The notes beneath the pieces are model-generated. The model did not search any database, was not told the origin of the DNA, and saw nothing but the letters and a program-made list of their open reading frames with translations. DNA of 64,000 nucleotides from JAUSIF01 sp963711595 (GTDB lineage: Bacteria > Pseudomonadota > Alphaproteobacteria > Rhizobiales > Xanthobacteraceae): contig CAVQER010000006.1 in the NCBI GenBank assembly GCA_963711595.1, positions 1 through 64,000 on the forward strand, read 5' to 3'. The stretch's first letter is position 1; every line of letters begins with the position of its first letter. This document shows positions 17,047-24,142 of this stretch, piece after piece. The position numbers and the translations under genes are program-made.

Positions 17047-18423
17047 ATGGCGAGCGAAACTTCCCACGCGCCCGTCGAGCGAACGCTTCGTGTCGGCGTG
17101 AGCCCGCCTGGTCCCAAGGGACACTTTCTCCTCGGCAATCTCGTACCGCTCGCCCGCGACGCCTTCGGCTTTCTATTCTGCTGCGCGCAGGAATACGGCG
17201 ACATGGTTAGTCTGCGCCTCGTCGGGTGGCCCGCGATCTTCCTGAACAGCCCGGCTGCCATCGAGGACATGCTGATCAAGCAGCACGACAAGTTCATCAA
17301 GCACCGTTTCTACTGGCGCCACGTGCGCGGCGTCTTCGGCCAAGGCCTGTTTCTCAGCGAGGGCGCGTTCTGGCAGCGGCAGCGCCGCCTCGCCGCCCCC
17401 GCCTTCACGCCACGCCGAGTCGCAAGCTACGCCGAGAGCATGGTCCGCCACGTCGAGGGGATGGCCGCGGACTGGACACCGGGCGAACGGCGCGACCTGC
17501 ACGCCGACATGATGGCGCTGACACTCATCATCGCCTGCGACACCTTCTTCCGCGCGGAGTTAAAGAGCGACGTTGCCGAAATCGGCCGCGCGGTGAACGC
17601 GATCGCCGACGAGATGGCGTTAAGGCGTCGCCGCGTGTTCGCTATTCCCGATTGGGTGCCCCTCGCCCGTCACCGCCGCTATCGCCGCGCGATCCGCACG
17701 ATCGAGCGCATGGTCTACGCGATCATTCGCGAGCGCCAAGGCGACGAGCAGGATCGCGGCGACCTTCTTTCCGCGCTCGTCAGTGCCCGCGACGAGGCCG
17801 GCCGGCCGATGCCGGACCGCCAGCTGCGCGACGAGGTAGTGACGCTTCTCCTCGCCGGTCAGGAAACAACCGCGCTCGTGCTCACCTGGATGTTCTATCT
17901 ACTCGGTACGCATCCCGAAGCCGACGCGCGTCTTGCCGCCGAGTTGAAAAGTGTCTTGAATGGCCGCGCGCCAGCGGCGGAGGATCTGCCGAAGCTGCCT
18001 TATGTCGAGCACGTTGCGCTCGAGGCCATGCGCCTCTATCCGCCAGTGTGGGTGTTCGGCCGCGAGGCGACAGCCGACTGCGTGATCGGCGGCTATCCGG
18101 TGCGCGCCGGAACGACACTCCTTATTAGTCCGTGGGTCACGCACCGCGACCCGCGCCTCTATGACGACCCGCTGGCCTTCCGGCCCGAGCGTTGGGACAA
18201 CGGCCTCGCCCGCAAGCTCCCGCGCCTCGCCTACTTTCCGTTCTCCGGCGGCCCTCGCATTTGCCTGGGTGCGCAGTTCGCAATGCAGGAATTGACGCTC
18301 GTTCTCGCCGGCGTCGCCCAGCGCTACCGGCTCAAGGTGACGAACAAGGAGCCGATCGAGCCCTCACCCTCGATCACGCTGCGGCCAAAGCAGACGATCT
18401 GGGTTGAGCCGGAGGTGCGTTAG
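17047..18423 (+). CDS. Cytochrome P450 monooxygenase
   Basis: 458 residues. I-helix oxygen-activation motif AGQETTALVLTW, K-helix ExxR in ALEAMRLYP, PERF-like FRPERW, and the haem loop FPFSGGPRICLGAQFA with the axial Cys at residue 406. It has no N-terminal anchor, so it is soluble. The relation is to CYP families resembling CYP102/CYP4-type fatty acid hydroxylases (HDKFIKHRFYWR region), so fatty acid or terpenoid oxidation is plausible. It needs electron-transfer partners; the [2Fe-2S] ferredoxin at 41770-42090 is a candidate, though distant. No reductase is in the window. Confidence 0.93.
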   Translation: MASETSHAPVERTLRVGVSPPGPKGHFLLGNLVPLARDAFGFLFCCAQEYGDMVSLRLVGWPAIFLNSPAAIEDMLIKQHDKFIKHRFYWRHVRGVFGQGLFLSEGAFWQRQRRLAAPAFTPRRVASYAESMVRHVEGMAADWTPGERRDLHADMMALTLIIACDTFFRAELKSDVAEIGRAVNAIADEMALRRRRVFAIPDWVPLARHRRYRRAIRTIERMVYAIIRERQGDEQDRGDLLSALVSARDEAGRPMPDRQLRDEVVTLLLAGQETTALVLTWMFYLLGTHPEADARLAAELKSVLNGRAPAAEDLPKLPYVEHVALEAMRLYPPVWVFGREATADCVIGGYPVRAGTTLLISPWVTHRDPRLYDDPLAFRPERWDNGLARKLPRLAYFPFSGGPRICLGAQFAMQELTLVLAGVAQRYRLKVTNKEPIEPSPSITLRPKQTIWVEPEVR

Positions 18424-18503
18424 TCTCCGTCGTGCCCACGACCTCTTAAATCGCCGCCACCCCTCACCGACATAACATCGCCCATCCATTCGGAATGCGA
18501 GCG

Positions 18504-19526
18504 ATGCTGGACACCGAGGGCACCTTCGAGCACGACTTCGAGCAAGGCGCCGCACCGGAAATCCCGGACGATGCCGTTTTGCTCGACGCCTATTCGCGCG
18601 CGGTGGCGGGCGCGGTCGATCGTGTCTCCCCGGCCGTCGTGCACTTGCAGGCAAAACGCCGCGTCGCGAACGGACCGCAAGGCGCCGGTGACCTTCCCGC
18701 GGGCGCTGGCTCCGGCGTCGTGTTCACTCCCGACGGTTTCGTGCTCACGAATAGCCATGTCGTGCACGGCACCTCCGCGATCGATGCGACGCTCACCGAT
18801 GGCCGCACGCTTCCCGCTTATCTCGTCGGCGACGATCCGGACACGGACCTCGCGCTGCTCCAATTGCATGCCGATCATCTGGCGCACGCAGAACTCGGCG
18901 ACTCGGCGAAGATTCGTGTGGGTCAGCTTGTGGTGGCGATCGGCAATCCGTTCGGCTTCCAGGCGACCGTAACCGCGGGCGTCGTGAGCGCGCTCGGCCG
19001 CAGCTTGCGCTCGCGCACCGGCCGCCTGATCGACGACATCGTGCAGACCGACGCCGCGCTCAACCCGGGCAATTCCGGCGGACCGCTGGTGACGGCGAAC
19101 GGAGAGATCGTCGGCATCAATACGGCGATCATTCCCATGGCGCAGGGCATTTGCTTTGCGATCGCGAGCAACACCGCGCGCTTCGTCGTGAGCGAACTCC
19201 TGCGCCACGGCAACGTCCGGCGCAGCTACATCGGTGTTGCCGGCCAGACCGTGCCGCTGCCCCGCCGCTTCGTGCGCCACCACAATCTCTCGGTCGAGAG
19301 CGGTGCGCGCGTGATGTCGGTTGAGCCGGGCAGCCCCGCGGCCAAGGCCGGACTTGTCTCGGGCGACATCGTCGTCGGCCTTGGGGTGGAGCCCGTGACC
19401 GGTGTCGACGCGCTGCACCGGCTTATGACCGCCGACCGGATCGGCGAACGGATTCCCTTGGAAGTCCTGCGCCTCACGCGCAAGCTGGCGCTCACGATCG
19501 AGCCGACCGCGCGGCCTGCGCGCTGA
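18504..19526 (+). CDS. HtrA-like S1C serine protease with one PDZ domain, no signal peptide
   Basis: About 340 residues from ATG 18504, which has GGAATGCGAG upstream; ATG 18495 sits too close to that site. The trypsin-like domain has His in LTNSHVVHG, Asp in DPDTDLALLQ and Ser in NPGNSGGPLV. One PDZ domain fills about 240-335 (SVEPGSPAAKAGLVSGDIVVG). DegP and DegS relatives are exported, but here the N-terminus (MLDTEGTFEHDFEQGAAPE) is acidic and lacks any hydrophobic segment, so a cytosolic location, or an unusual export route, must be considered. The catalytic triad is intact. Confidence 0.9.
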   Translation: MLDTEGTFEHDFEQGAAPEIPDDAVLLDAYSRAVAGAVDRVSPAVVHLQAKRRVANGPQGAGDLPAGAGSGVVFTPDGFVLTNSHVVHGTSAIDATLTDGRTLPAYLVGDDPDTDLALLQLHADHLAHAELGDSAKIRVGQLVVAIGNPFGFQATVTAGVVSALGRSLRSRTGRLIDDIVQTDAALNPGNSGGPLVTANGEIVGINTAIIPMAQGICFAIASNTARFVVSELLRHGNVRRSYIGVAGQTVPLPRRFVRHHNLSVESGARVMSVEPGSPAAKAGLVSGDIVVGLGVEPVTGVDALHRLMTADRIGERIPLEVLRLTRKLALTIEPTARPAR

Positions 19527-19528
19527 TC

Positions 19529-20038
19529 TCAGCGCGCGGAGCCGCCCCACGGCGTTAGCCGCGGAATCCAGCGCGGCACATTCGCGCGAAACGAATCATA
19601 TTGTGCACCGAACGTGCGCTCGAGTGTCGGCTCCTCGTAGAAGAGGACGAACAGATGACACACGAGCCAGAAGAGCGCGCCGTAGAAAAGGAGCCGCAGG
19701 TCGCCGAACAGCAGCGCCTGTCCGAAAATCACGGAGACGACCGCGATGTACATGGGATTTCGCACGTAGCGATAAAGTCCGCTCACCACGAGATTCTGCG
19801 TCGGTGCGACCGGCGCCGGCGTGCCCAGGCCCTTCACGGCGAATTGAGTGAATGAATCGATTAGCCCCGGCACGCCCGCCAGAATCAGCAGAACGCCGAG
19901 ATAGCGCGTGCCCTCGAACCCAAGGAACGGCGCGCGAAACTCCCACCGCGTGATCCACCAGGGAATTACGCCGGCAAGAACGAACGGCACCAGCACGAAG
20001 AACACGGCGGTACCAGCAATGGCGGCAGGTCTTTGCAT
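19529..20038 (-). CDS. Isoprenylcysteine carboxyl methyltransferase (ICMT)-like membrane protein
   Basis: 169 residues from ATG 20038. Four hydrophobic helices (about 8-28, 43-60, 93-110 and 112-130). The SAM-binding block typical of ICMT/phospholipid methyltransferase-like proteins is clear: LVVSGLYRYVRNPMYIAVV, followed by FYEEPTLERTFGAQYDSFRANVPRWIPR. Bacterial members are inner-membrane methyltransferases of mostly unknown substrates, and prenylated proteins are not expected. It is convergent with the protease gene, 2 bases away. Class is solid, substrate open. Confidence 0.85.
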   Translation of the reverse strand: MQRPAAIAGTAVFFVLVPFVLAGVIPWWITRWEFRAPFLGFEGTRYLGVLLILAGVPGLIDSFTQFAVKGLGTPAPVAPTQNLVVSGLYRYVRNPMYIAVVSVIFGQALLFGDLRLLFYGALFWLVCHLFVLFYEEPTLERTFGAQYDSFRANVPRWIPRLTPWGGSAR

Positions 20039-20253
20039 TGCCCCATCATAGCGTGTGTAAAACTGTAGGCATTCCGGTACCGCCCTTGTTCCGGCACATT
20101 TAGTACCTATGTTAGGCCATCGAAGTTTTGGCCGAATGACTTGGCCAGCGCGGACGCCGCGATTGCTGATGACCTCTCCTGAACATCGATGAAAACCCGG
20201 GCACGCGCGATGCGCGCGCCTTCTATCCACACTTGTTTAAGGAAAACTACCCG

Positions 20254-20460
20254 ATGAGCACAGGAACGGTGAAGTGGTTCAATGCGCAAAAAGGTTTCGG
20301 CTTCATTCAGCCGGATGACGGTGGCAAGGACGTCTTCGTCCATATCAGCGCCGTCGAGCGCGCAGGCCTCTTCAATTTGAACGAAGGTCAAAAGGTCACG
20401 TACGAAGTCGTGCGCAGTCCGAAGACCGGCAAGGACTCGGCGGACAATCTTCGCGTCTGA
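20254..20460 (+). CDS. Cold shock domain protein
   Basis: 68 residues, a single CSD. RNP1 KGFGFIQP (about 14-21) and RNP2 VFVHISAV (about 31-38) bind single-stranded RNA or DNA; it starts with the classic TGTVKWFNAQKG. The start at 20254 has AAGGAAA upstream. Such proteins act as RNA chaperones during cold, stationary phase or stress. The 215-base upstream spacer is long enough for a structured 5' leader, with a GGCCA / TGGCC pair near 20114-20133, but I cannot assign a thermosensor. A 7-base stem with a 16-base loop (20485-20514) follows the stop. Confidence 0.95.
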   Translation: MSTGTVKWFNAQKGFGFIQPDDGGKDVFVHISAVERAGLFNLNEGQKVTYEVVRSPKTGKDSADNLRV

Positions 20461-20484
20461 GGACGCGTTAATCTGCTGACGAAG

Positions 20485-20514
20485 GCGCCCGACCACGGAT
20501 GTACTGGCGGGCGC
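20485..20514 (+). terminator. Hairpin after the cold shock gene
   Basis: GCGCCCG (20485-20491) pairs perfectly with CGGGCGC (20508-20514) around a 16-base loop, 25 bases after the stop codon. There is no T-run, so it is at best a weak or factor-assisted terminator or a 3' stabilising structure. Confidence 0.35.
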
Positions 20515-20552
20515 ATCATCATCTATCGTATTAATGGTATTCGCCTGGGCGG

Positions 20553-20577
20553 GGAACAAATTCCCGCCCAAAGCGTT
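20553..20577 (+). promoter_or_regulatory. EcfG-type promoter for the small coiled-coil gene
   Basis: GGAAC (20553-20557), 16-base spacer, CGTT (20574-20577), 38 bases before the GTG start at 20615. The -35 overlaps an inverted repeat formed by GGGCGGGGAA and TTCCCGCCC (20548-20569). The pattern matches the alphaproteobacterial general stress sigma consensus. Confidence 0.7.
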
Positions 20578-20614
20578 TTGTTCTCTGGTTCCCCACAAGA
20601 GTGAGGAGTTCGCG

Positions 20615-20902
20615 GTGGCTTCAACCAACACGGTGGACAAGGCTGCAGCTGCATTCAAGAAGCAGCAACAGGCGCGCGAGGGCGAAAAGGCAATGGCCGA
20701 GTATCGCGCGGCACAAATCGCAGAAGAGAAGAAGACCGAACGTCTGCGTGCGTTGCGCCTCGCGCAACAAAGCGCGCCCGACGTTGCGGCGCCCGCTGGA
20801 CTCGTCGGTGACGTCTCTAAGCCTCGAGCGCCTGCGCGCAAGCCGATTGCGCCCCGCCGCAAACCCGTCCAGCGCCGGACCACCGCACGCAAGCGGCGCT
20901 GA
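20615..20902 (+). CDS. Small basic coiled-coil protein, paralogue of 21788-21982
   Basis: 95 residues from GTG 20615, which has GTGAGGAG upstream; an upstream in-frame ATG would cover the promoter. Residues 7-48 form a predicted helix rich in Ala, Lys and Glu (AAFKKQQQAREGEKAMAEYR, then EEKKTERLRALRLAQ). The C-terminal 30 residues are Pro/Arg/Lys-rich (RKPIAPRRKPVQRRTTARKR), like a nucleic acid-binding or disordered tail. The helix is clearly related to that of the gene at 21788-21982. EcfG-type promoter upstream suggests stress induction. Function unknown. Confidence 0.75.
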   Translation: MASTNTVDKAAAAFKKQQQAREGEKAMAEYRAAQIAEEKKTERLRALRLAQQSAPDVAAPAGLVGDVSKPRAPARKPIAPRRKPVQRRTTARKRR

Positions 20903-20922
20903 CCATCGAAAACCTTTCTGCG

Positions 20923-20952
20923 ATTCGGGCTCGTCTCACGACGGGCCCGAAT
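20923..20952 (+). terminator. Strong hairpin after the coiled-coil gene
   Basis: ATTCGGGC (20923-20930) and GCCCGAAT (20945-20952) close an inner stem CGTC / GACG, with one T-G wobble between them and a four-base loop TCAC: 13 pairs in 30 bases. It starts 21 bases after the stop codon. There is no long T-run, so termination strength is uncertain. Confidence 0.6.
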
Positions 20953-21059
20953 GATTCAAATTCGGACTCACACCACGCCGCCTTATCGCGTCACGCACCT
21001 TGCAATACTGCGTCGTCGTAGCCACATCAGGGAAACGCACAACAATTCGTTTTCGGGGC

Positions 21060-21296
21060 ATGTCGATGAACATTCATACGGCACGATACTTCAACGAAAT
21101 TCAGTCCAACCGGCGCGGCATCAAGGACGGGTGGTATGCGATGAGCGCGGAGGGCGTTCTCGCCTTCGGTCCGTTTTCCAACCGCGAGACCTGCCTTTCC
21201 AGAATCTTTCAGTTCGCGACCTGGTCGGAATCGTCCGAGTTGCGGCAGCGGCGTGACGCACGCAGTCCGATCGCGGCGTTCCACCCGAAGCGGTGA
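21060..21296 (+). CDS. Small conserved hypothetical protein
   Basis: 78 residues from ATG 21060 (a second ATG lies at 21066). It contains an Asn/Arg-rich start (MNIHTARYFNEIQSNRRG), a strand block KDGWYAMSAEGVLAFGPFSN and a helix with one Cys (RETCLSRIFQFATWSE). The W-Y-A-x-x-A-x-G-V-L-A-F-G-P-F pattern recurs in small Bradyrhizobium-type proteins, which carry no known activity. The ribosome site is weak (TCGGGGC). It is in the same orientation as the neighbouring small genes but separated from each by hairpins. Confidence 0.65.
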   Translation: MSMNIHTARYFNEIQSNRRGIKDGWYAMSAEGVLAFGPFSNRETCLSRIFQFATWSESSELRQRRDARSPIAAFHPKR

Positions 21297-21402
21297 CAGC
21301 GTCGAGTCGCCATTTTCATTGAGCCATTTCGCACTTTGCATCGGTGAAACAGCGTCAAGCCACTTACATCCGACACGTTTAGCGCGCATACTGGCTCAGT
21401 AA

Positions 21403-21489
21403 CTTGAATGACCTCATTCAAGCGCTTTTCACAAACAGTTCCGATCTGAACGGCACGACCCAACAAAGGTCGTCCCTGCACGCGCAGGG
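21403..21489 (+). promoter_or_regulatory. Structured leader: three consecutive perfect hairpins
   Basis: Three perfect inverted repeats occur in a row before the 43-residue membrane protein gene: CTTGAATGA / TCATTCAAG at 21403-21422 (2-base spacer), ACGACC / GGTCGT at 21455-21473 (7-base loop), and CCCTGC / GCAGGG at 21474-21489 (4-base loop). The last two abut with no gap. The ribosome site (AGGGGAG) lies 23-30 bases beyond. The first could be a DNA operator rather than RNA structure because of its 2-base spacer. Confidence 0.5.
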
Positions 21490-21526
21490 GCAACGATCAC
21501 GGCTGCAAGTCAGGGGAGATGAAACG

Positions 21527-21658
21527 ATGTCACTCGGCGAATTAGCAGCCGTCCTGACGCACCGCAGCGGCGCTTACGCGCTCGCGGTCATTGCGCTGAT
21601 GGCCGGCCTTGCTTTCATGTTCAGTTTCACGACGTTCTTCGGCGGGACCATTCCGTAA
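21527..21658 (+). CDS. Small single-span membrane protein
   Basis: 43 residues, with a near-ideal ribosome site (AGGGGAGATGAAACG before ATG 21527). One hydrophobic helix spans about residues 17-36 (YALAVIALMAGLAFMFSF), ending FFGGTIP. It is probably an inner-membrane miniprotein. A structured leader with three hairpins precedes it, and an ATG directly after its stop could begin the next gene. No homologue is recognised. Confidence 0.6.
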   Translation: MSLGELAAVLTHRSGAYALAVIALMAGLAFMFSFTTFFGGTIP

Positions 21659-21787
21659 ATGGCCGACGATCTACCGCCTTTCCCGGCCCGCACACGATTT
21701 CCGTTCAGCGTAATCGTGCGCCGGTTGACTCGCCGCAGTCCTGCGGCCGAAACCGGCGGGCAAGGCGGGGATGTTACCGGGCATCCC

Positions 21788-21982
21788 ATGAGCGTGAAGG
21801 ATACGGCGAACGCGGCGTTCAAGAAGCAGGATCGCAGTCGTGAGGGATCGAGAGCCATGGCCAAGGTTCAGGCCGAGCGCTTCGCGGAGGATGAGAAGAT
21901 CGAGCGACTGAAATCGCTGCGCTTGGCGCGCACGGCGACAGAGCAGGCGGCGCCGCTCAAGCCGAAAACGGGCGACGCCTAG
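21788..21982 (+). CDS. Small coiled-coil protein, paralogue of 20615-20902
   Basis: 64 residues from ATG 21788, chosen because the paralogue starts at the same point; the frame is open from ATG 21659, which abuts the stop of the previous gene and would add 43 low-complexity residues. The helix NAAFKKQDRSREGSRAMAK ... AEDEKIERLKSLRLARTA aligns with that of 20615-20902 (AAFKKQ, REG, AM, E-KIERL-LRLA). It lacks the basic Pro/Arg tail of the paralogue. Function unknown. It overlaps the convergent desaturase end by 4 bases. Confidence 0.65.
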   Translation: MSVKDTANAAFKKQDRSREGSRAMAKVQAERFAEDEKIERLKSLRLARTATEQAAPLKPKTGDA

Positions 21983-23034
21983 CGCGCTGCTCGCTGCGGC
22001 TCACTCGCCAATTGGCGCGCCTCCCGGAAAGAAACGAGCCGGCGGCGGTTTTCGTCCCACAGCACGAGACGCACGCAGCGAAGGCTGTCGCCGAGCGTGA
22101 GCCGACCGACGTCGGCAAGCTCGGGATGGTCGCGCAGCACGCGCGTCAACCGATAGTACGGAATCCGGCTGCACAAGTGATGCACGTGATGCACGCCAAT
22201 GTTGGCGGTGAACCAGCGCAGGATCGCAGGCAGATCGTAATGTGAGCTACCGTGGAGCGCGGCCTCGTGCTGGTTCCAGCCGCGCTCCTGGATCCAGAAC
22301 GTATCCTCGAATTGATGTTGCACATAGAACAGCCACACGCCGATCGAGGCGCCGATCACTGTGACCGGCAAGTGAATTAACAGGAACGGCCCGATCCCAA
22401 TGAACCAGATAGCGATCGCGGCCGCCGCTGCGATCGCCGCATTGGTCCCCATGGTGCTGAGCCAGGGCGCCCATCCGCCGCGCATCATTCCGACCGGAAG
22501 CCGATGCTGCAGGAGGAACAGATAAGCGGGGCCCAATCCGAACATGACAAGCGGATGGCGATAGGCGCGGTAGCGGAGGCGACCCAGGCGCGACAGCGCC
22601 AGATATTCGCGCACCGTCAGCGTATCGATGTCGCCCATGCCGCGCCGGTCGAGATTGCCGGAATTTGCGTGGTGGGCGGCGTGCGTTCGGCGCCAGAAAT
22701 CGTACGGCGTCAGGGTCAAGACACCGATCACGCGCCCGACCCAGTCGTTGGCGAGCCGATGACGGAAGAAGGAGCCGTGCCCGCAATCGTGCTGGATCAT
22801 GAACATGCGCACGAGAACGCCGGCAGCCGGAATGATCAGAAGCAATCCGATCCAGTAACCGAAATAGAGCGCGGCCCACATCGCGATCCACAGGAGCAGG
22901 AGCGGCCCTGCGGTGATGACGAGCTCAGTGATGGCGCGCGTACGGCTCGGCTGGCGGTAGGGAGCAAGGCGCCGTGCCCAGTCGAATGCGACTGCGGCGC
23001 CGTCGGTTGGAATTGCCTCATGGCTCTGTCCCAT
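21979..23034 (-). CDS. Fatty acid desaturase, membrane di-iron type
   Basis: About 351 residues from ATG 23034 (GGGAGA ribosome site). The three histidine boxes are intact: HDCGHGSF (about 86-93), HAAHHANSG (about 122-130) and GVHHVHHL (about 284-291), the ligands of the di-iron centre. Four hydrophobic stretches (about 36-70 and 185-225 regions) place it in the inner membrane. It introduces a double bond into acyl chains of membrane lipids. An inverted repeat just upstream (23064-23077) is a candidate operator, and desaturase genes in proteobacteria are often repressed by TetR-type regulators sensing acyl-CoA. Confidence 0.93.
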   Translation of the reverse strand: MGQSHEAIPTDGAAVAFDWARRLAPYRQPSRTRAITELVITAGPLLLLWIAMWAALYFGYWIGLLLIIPAAGVLVRMFMIQHDCGHGSFFRHRLANDWVGRVIGVLTLTPYDFWRRTHAAHHANSGNLDRRGMGDIDTLTVREYLALSRLGRLRYRAYRHPLVMFGLGPAYLFLLQHRLPVGMMRGGWAPWLSTMGTNAAIAAAAAIAIWFIGIGPFLLIHLPVTVIGASIGVWLFYVQHQFEDTFWIQERGWNQHEAALHGSSHYDLPAILRWFTANIGVHHVHHLCSRIPYYRLTRVLRDHPELADVGRLTLGDSLRCVRLVLWDENRRRLVSFREARQLASEPQRAAR

Positions 23035-23063
23035 GGTCTCCCGATCTGATTTCCGGTAAATCA

Positions 23064-23077
23064 GTACGAAATCGTAC
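23064..23077 (-). promoter_or_regulatory. Inverted repeat upstream of the desaturase gene, candidate operator
   Basis: GTACGA-AA-TCGTAC, a perfect 6-base-arm palindrome, lies 30 bases upstream of the desaturase start; a third GTAC occurs at 23082-23085. The position suits a repressor site overlapping the promoter. The regulator gene is not in the window. Confidence 0.5.
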
Positions 23078-23283
23078 CATAGTACGCGCACGATCGACTT
23101 GCACGGACCGCAGTGACGCATGCGGCTGCGGCGCGAAGGGCGCCCGTGAAAGGCGAAGATCGGACGTCTGAGATCGCTTCGGTTACTACCTCACAAATTT
23201 CACTATCGCCGAATCCGACCCCAGCGATCCGTGCGCCCGCCTGTGAGGCTTCAGATCATGCGGAGCGAGGCTTGCGCGCCACA

Positions 23284-24111
23284 TCATTTCGCAGTTGGAA
23301 TCGCGCCGTTGGCCTTGATCACCGCAGCGCCATCAAAGCTTTGCACGAAAGCAATGAACGCCATGACCGCCGGTGAAGCCCCCGCCTTCGTCACCAGAAA
23401 AGCCTCGCGCACGAGCTTGTAACGGCCCGCACGCACGTTGTCTTCGTCGGCTCGCACGCCGTTTAGTGCGAGCGCGCGAATTTTACCCCCGCTCTGCTCG
23501 ACCACCGTCGCCGTGGTCATGCCGATCGTGCCAGGTGCCGCGGCGAGTTCGGCCGCCATATCGCCTCCACGTTGCATAACCTTTGCCGCTTCGATCATCT
23601 TGAGCGACTTCAGGCACGCCACGCCGTCCCGTACGACCTCCGCGTCGACCTCACTGTCCGGCCGCGTGCGCGGCGCGATGGCAAGATCCGGTCCGCCAAA
23701 TTCTTTCCAGTTGGTCCCGCTTCCTGCGTAAACCGCGCAAATTTGCTCCGCAGTCAGGGTGTCGACTGAGACGCTCGCGTTCACCGCGAATACAACCGGG
23801 GTGCGCGCGATCTCGTGCACAGTCATGCCGGCCTTCGTGAGTTCGCTGACGGCAAGGCCGTAACTCGCCATGGCGACGTCGATCGTTCCGGCGGCGAGCG
23901 CTTCGATGCGAACCTTAGTGCCGAGGCCCTTGCCGATCTCGATCGTGATGGCGGGCTGTTTCGCCTGATACGCCTTGGCAAGCGCGGCGACGAGCGGCGC
24001 GACACCAGTCGATCCGTCGATCCTGATCGTCTGCTGCGCAGATGCGCTTCCCGCGAAGACACCGAAGAGAGCGCCCCACGCTGCGATTGATCGTATCGCG
24101 TGACTTCGCAT
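23284..24111 (-). CDS. Orphan PstS-like periplasmic substrate-binding protein
   Basis: 275 residues with an excellent ribosome site (GGGAGGAC) and a signal peptide cleaved after ASAQ (about residue 26). The start of the mature part, TIRIDGSTGVAPLVAALAKAYQ, matches the phosphate-type binding proteins (PBP-like 2), and GTKVRIEALAAGTIDVAMAS plus PGTIGMTTATVV are typical for that fold. PstS proteins bind phosphate, but some paralogues bind molybdate, sulfate or act as sensors. No ABC permease or ATPase gene adjoins it, so its transporter, if any, is elsewhere. Fold is confident, ligand inferred. Confidence 0.8.
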   Translation of the reverse strand: MRSHAIRSIAAWGALFGVFAGSASAQQTIRIDGSTGVAPLVAALAKAYQAKQPAITIEIGKGLGTKVRIEALAAGTIDVAMASYGLAVSELTKAGMTVHEIARTPVVFAVNASVSVDTLTAEQICAVYAGSGTNWKEFGGPDLAIAPRTRPDSEVDAEVVRDGVACLKSLKMIEAAKVMQRGGDMAAELAAAPGTIGMTTATVVEQSGGKIRALALNGVRADEDNVRAGRYKLVREAFLVTKAGASPAVMAFIAFVQSFDGAAVIKANGAIPTAK

Positions 24112-24142
24112 TGGGTCCTCCCTGCAGCGGCGCCTTCTCAGG

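Noticed and set aside
18420..19550. 376-codon minus-strand frame opposite the HtrA-like gene
   Set aside because: The plus frame carries the complete catalytic triad and PDZ.
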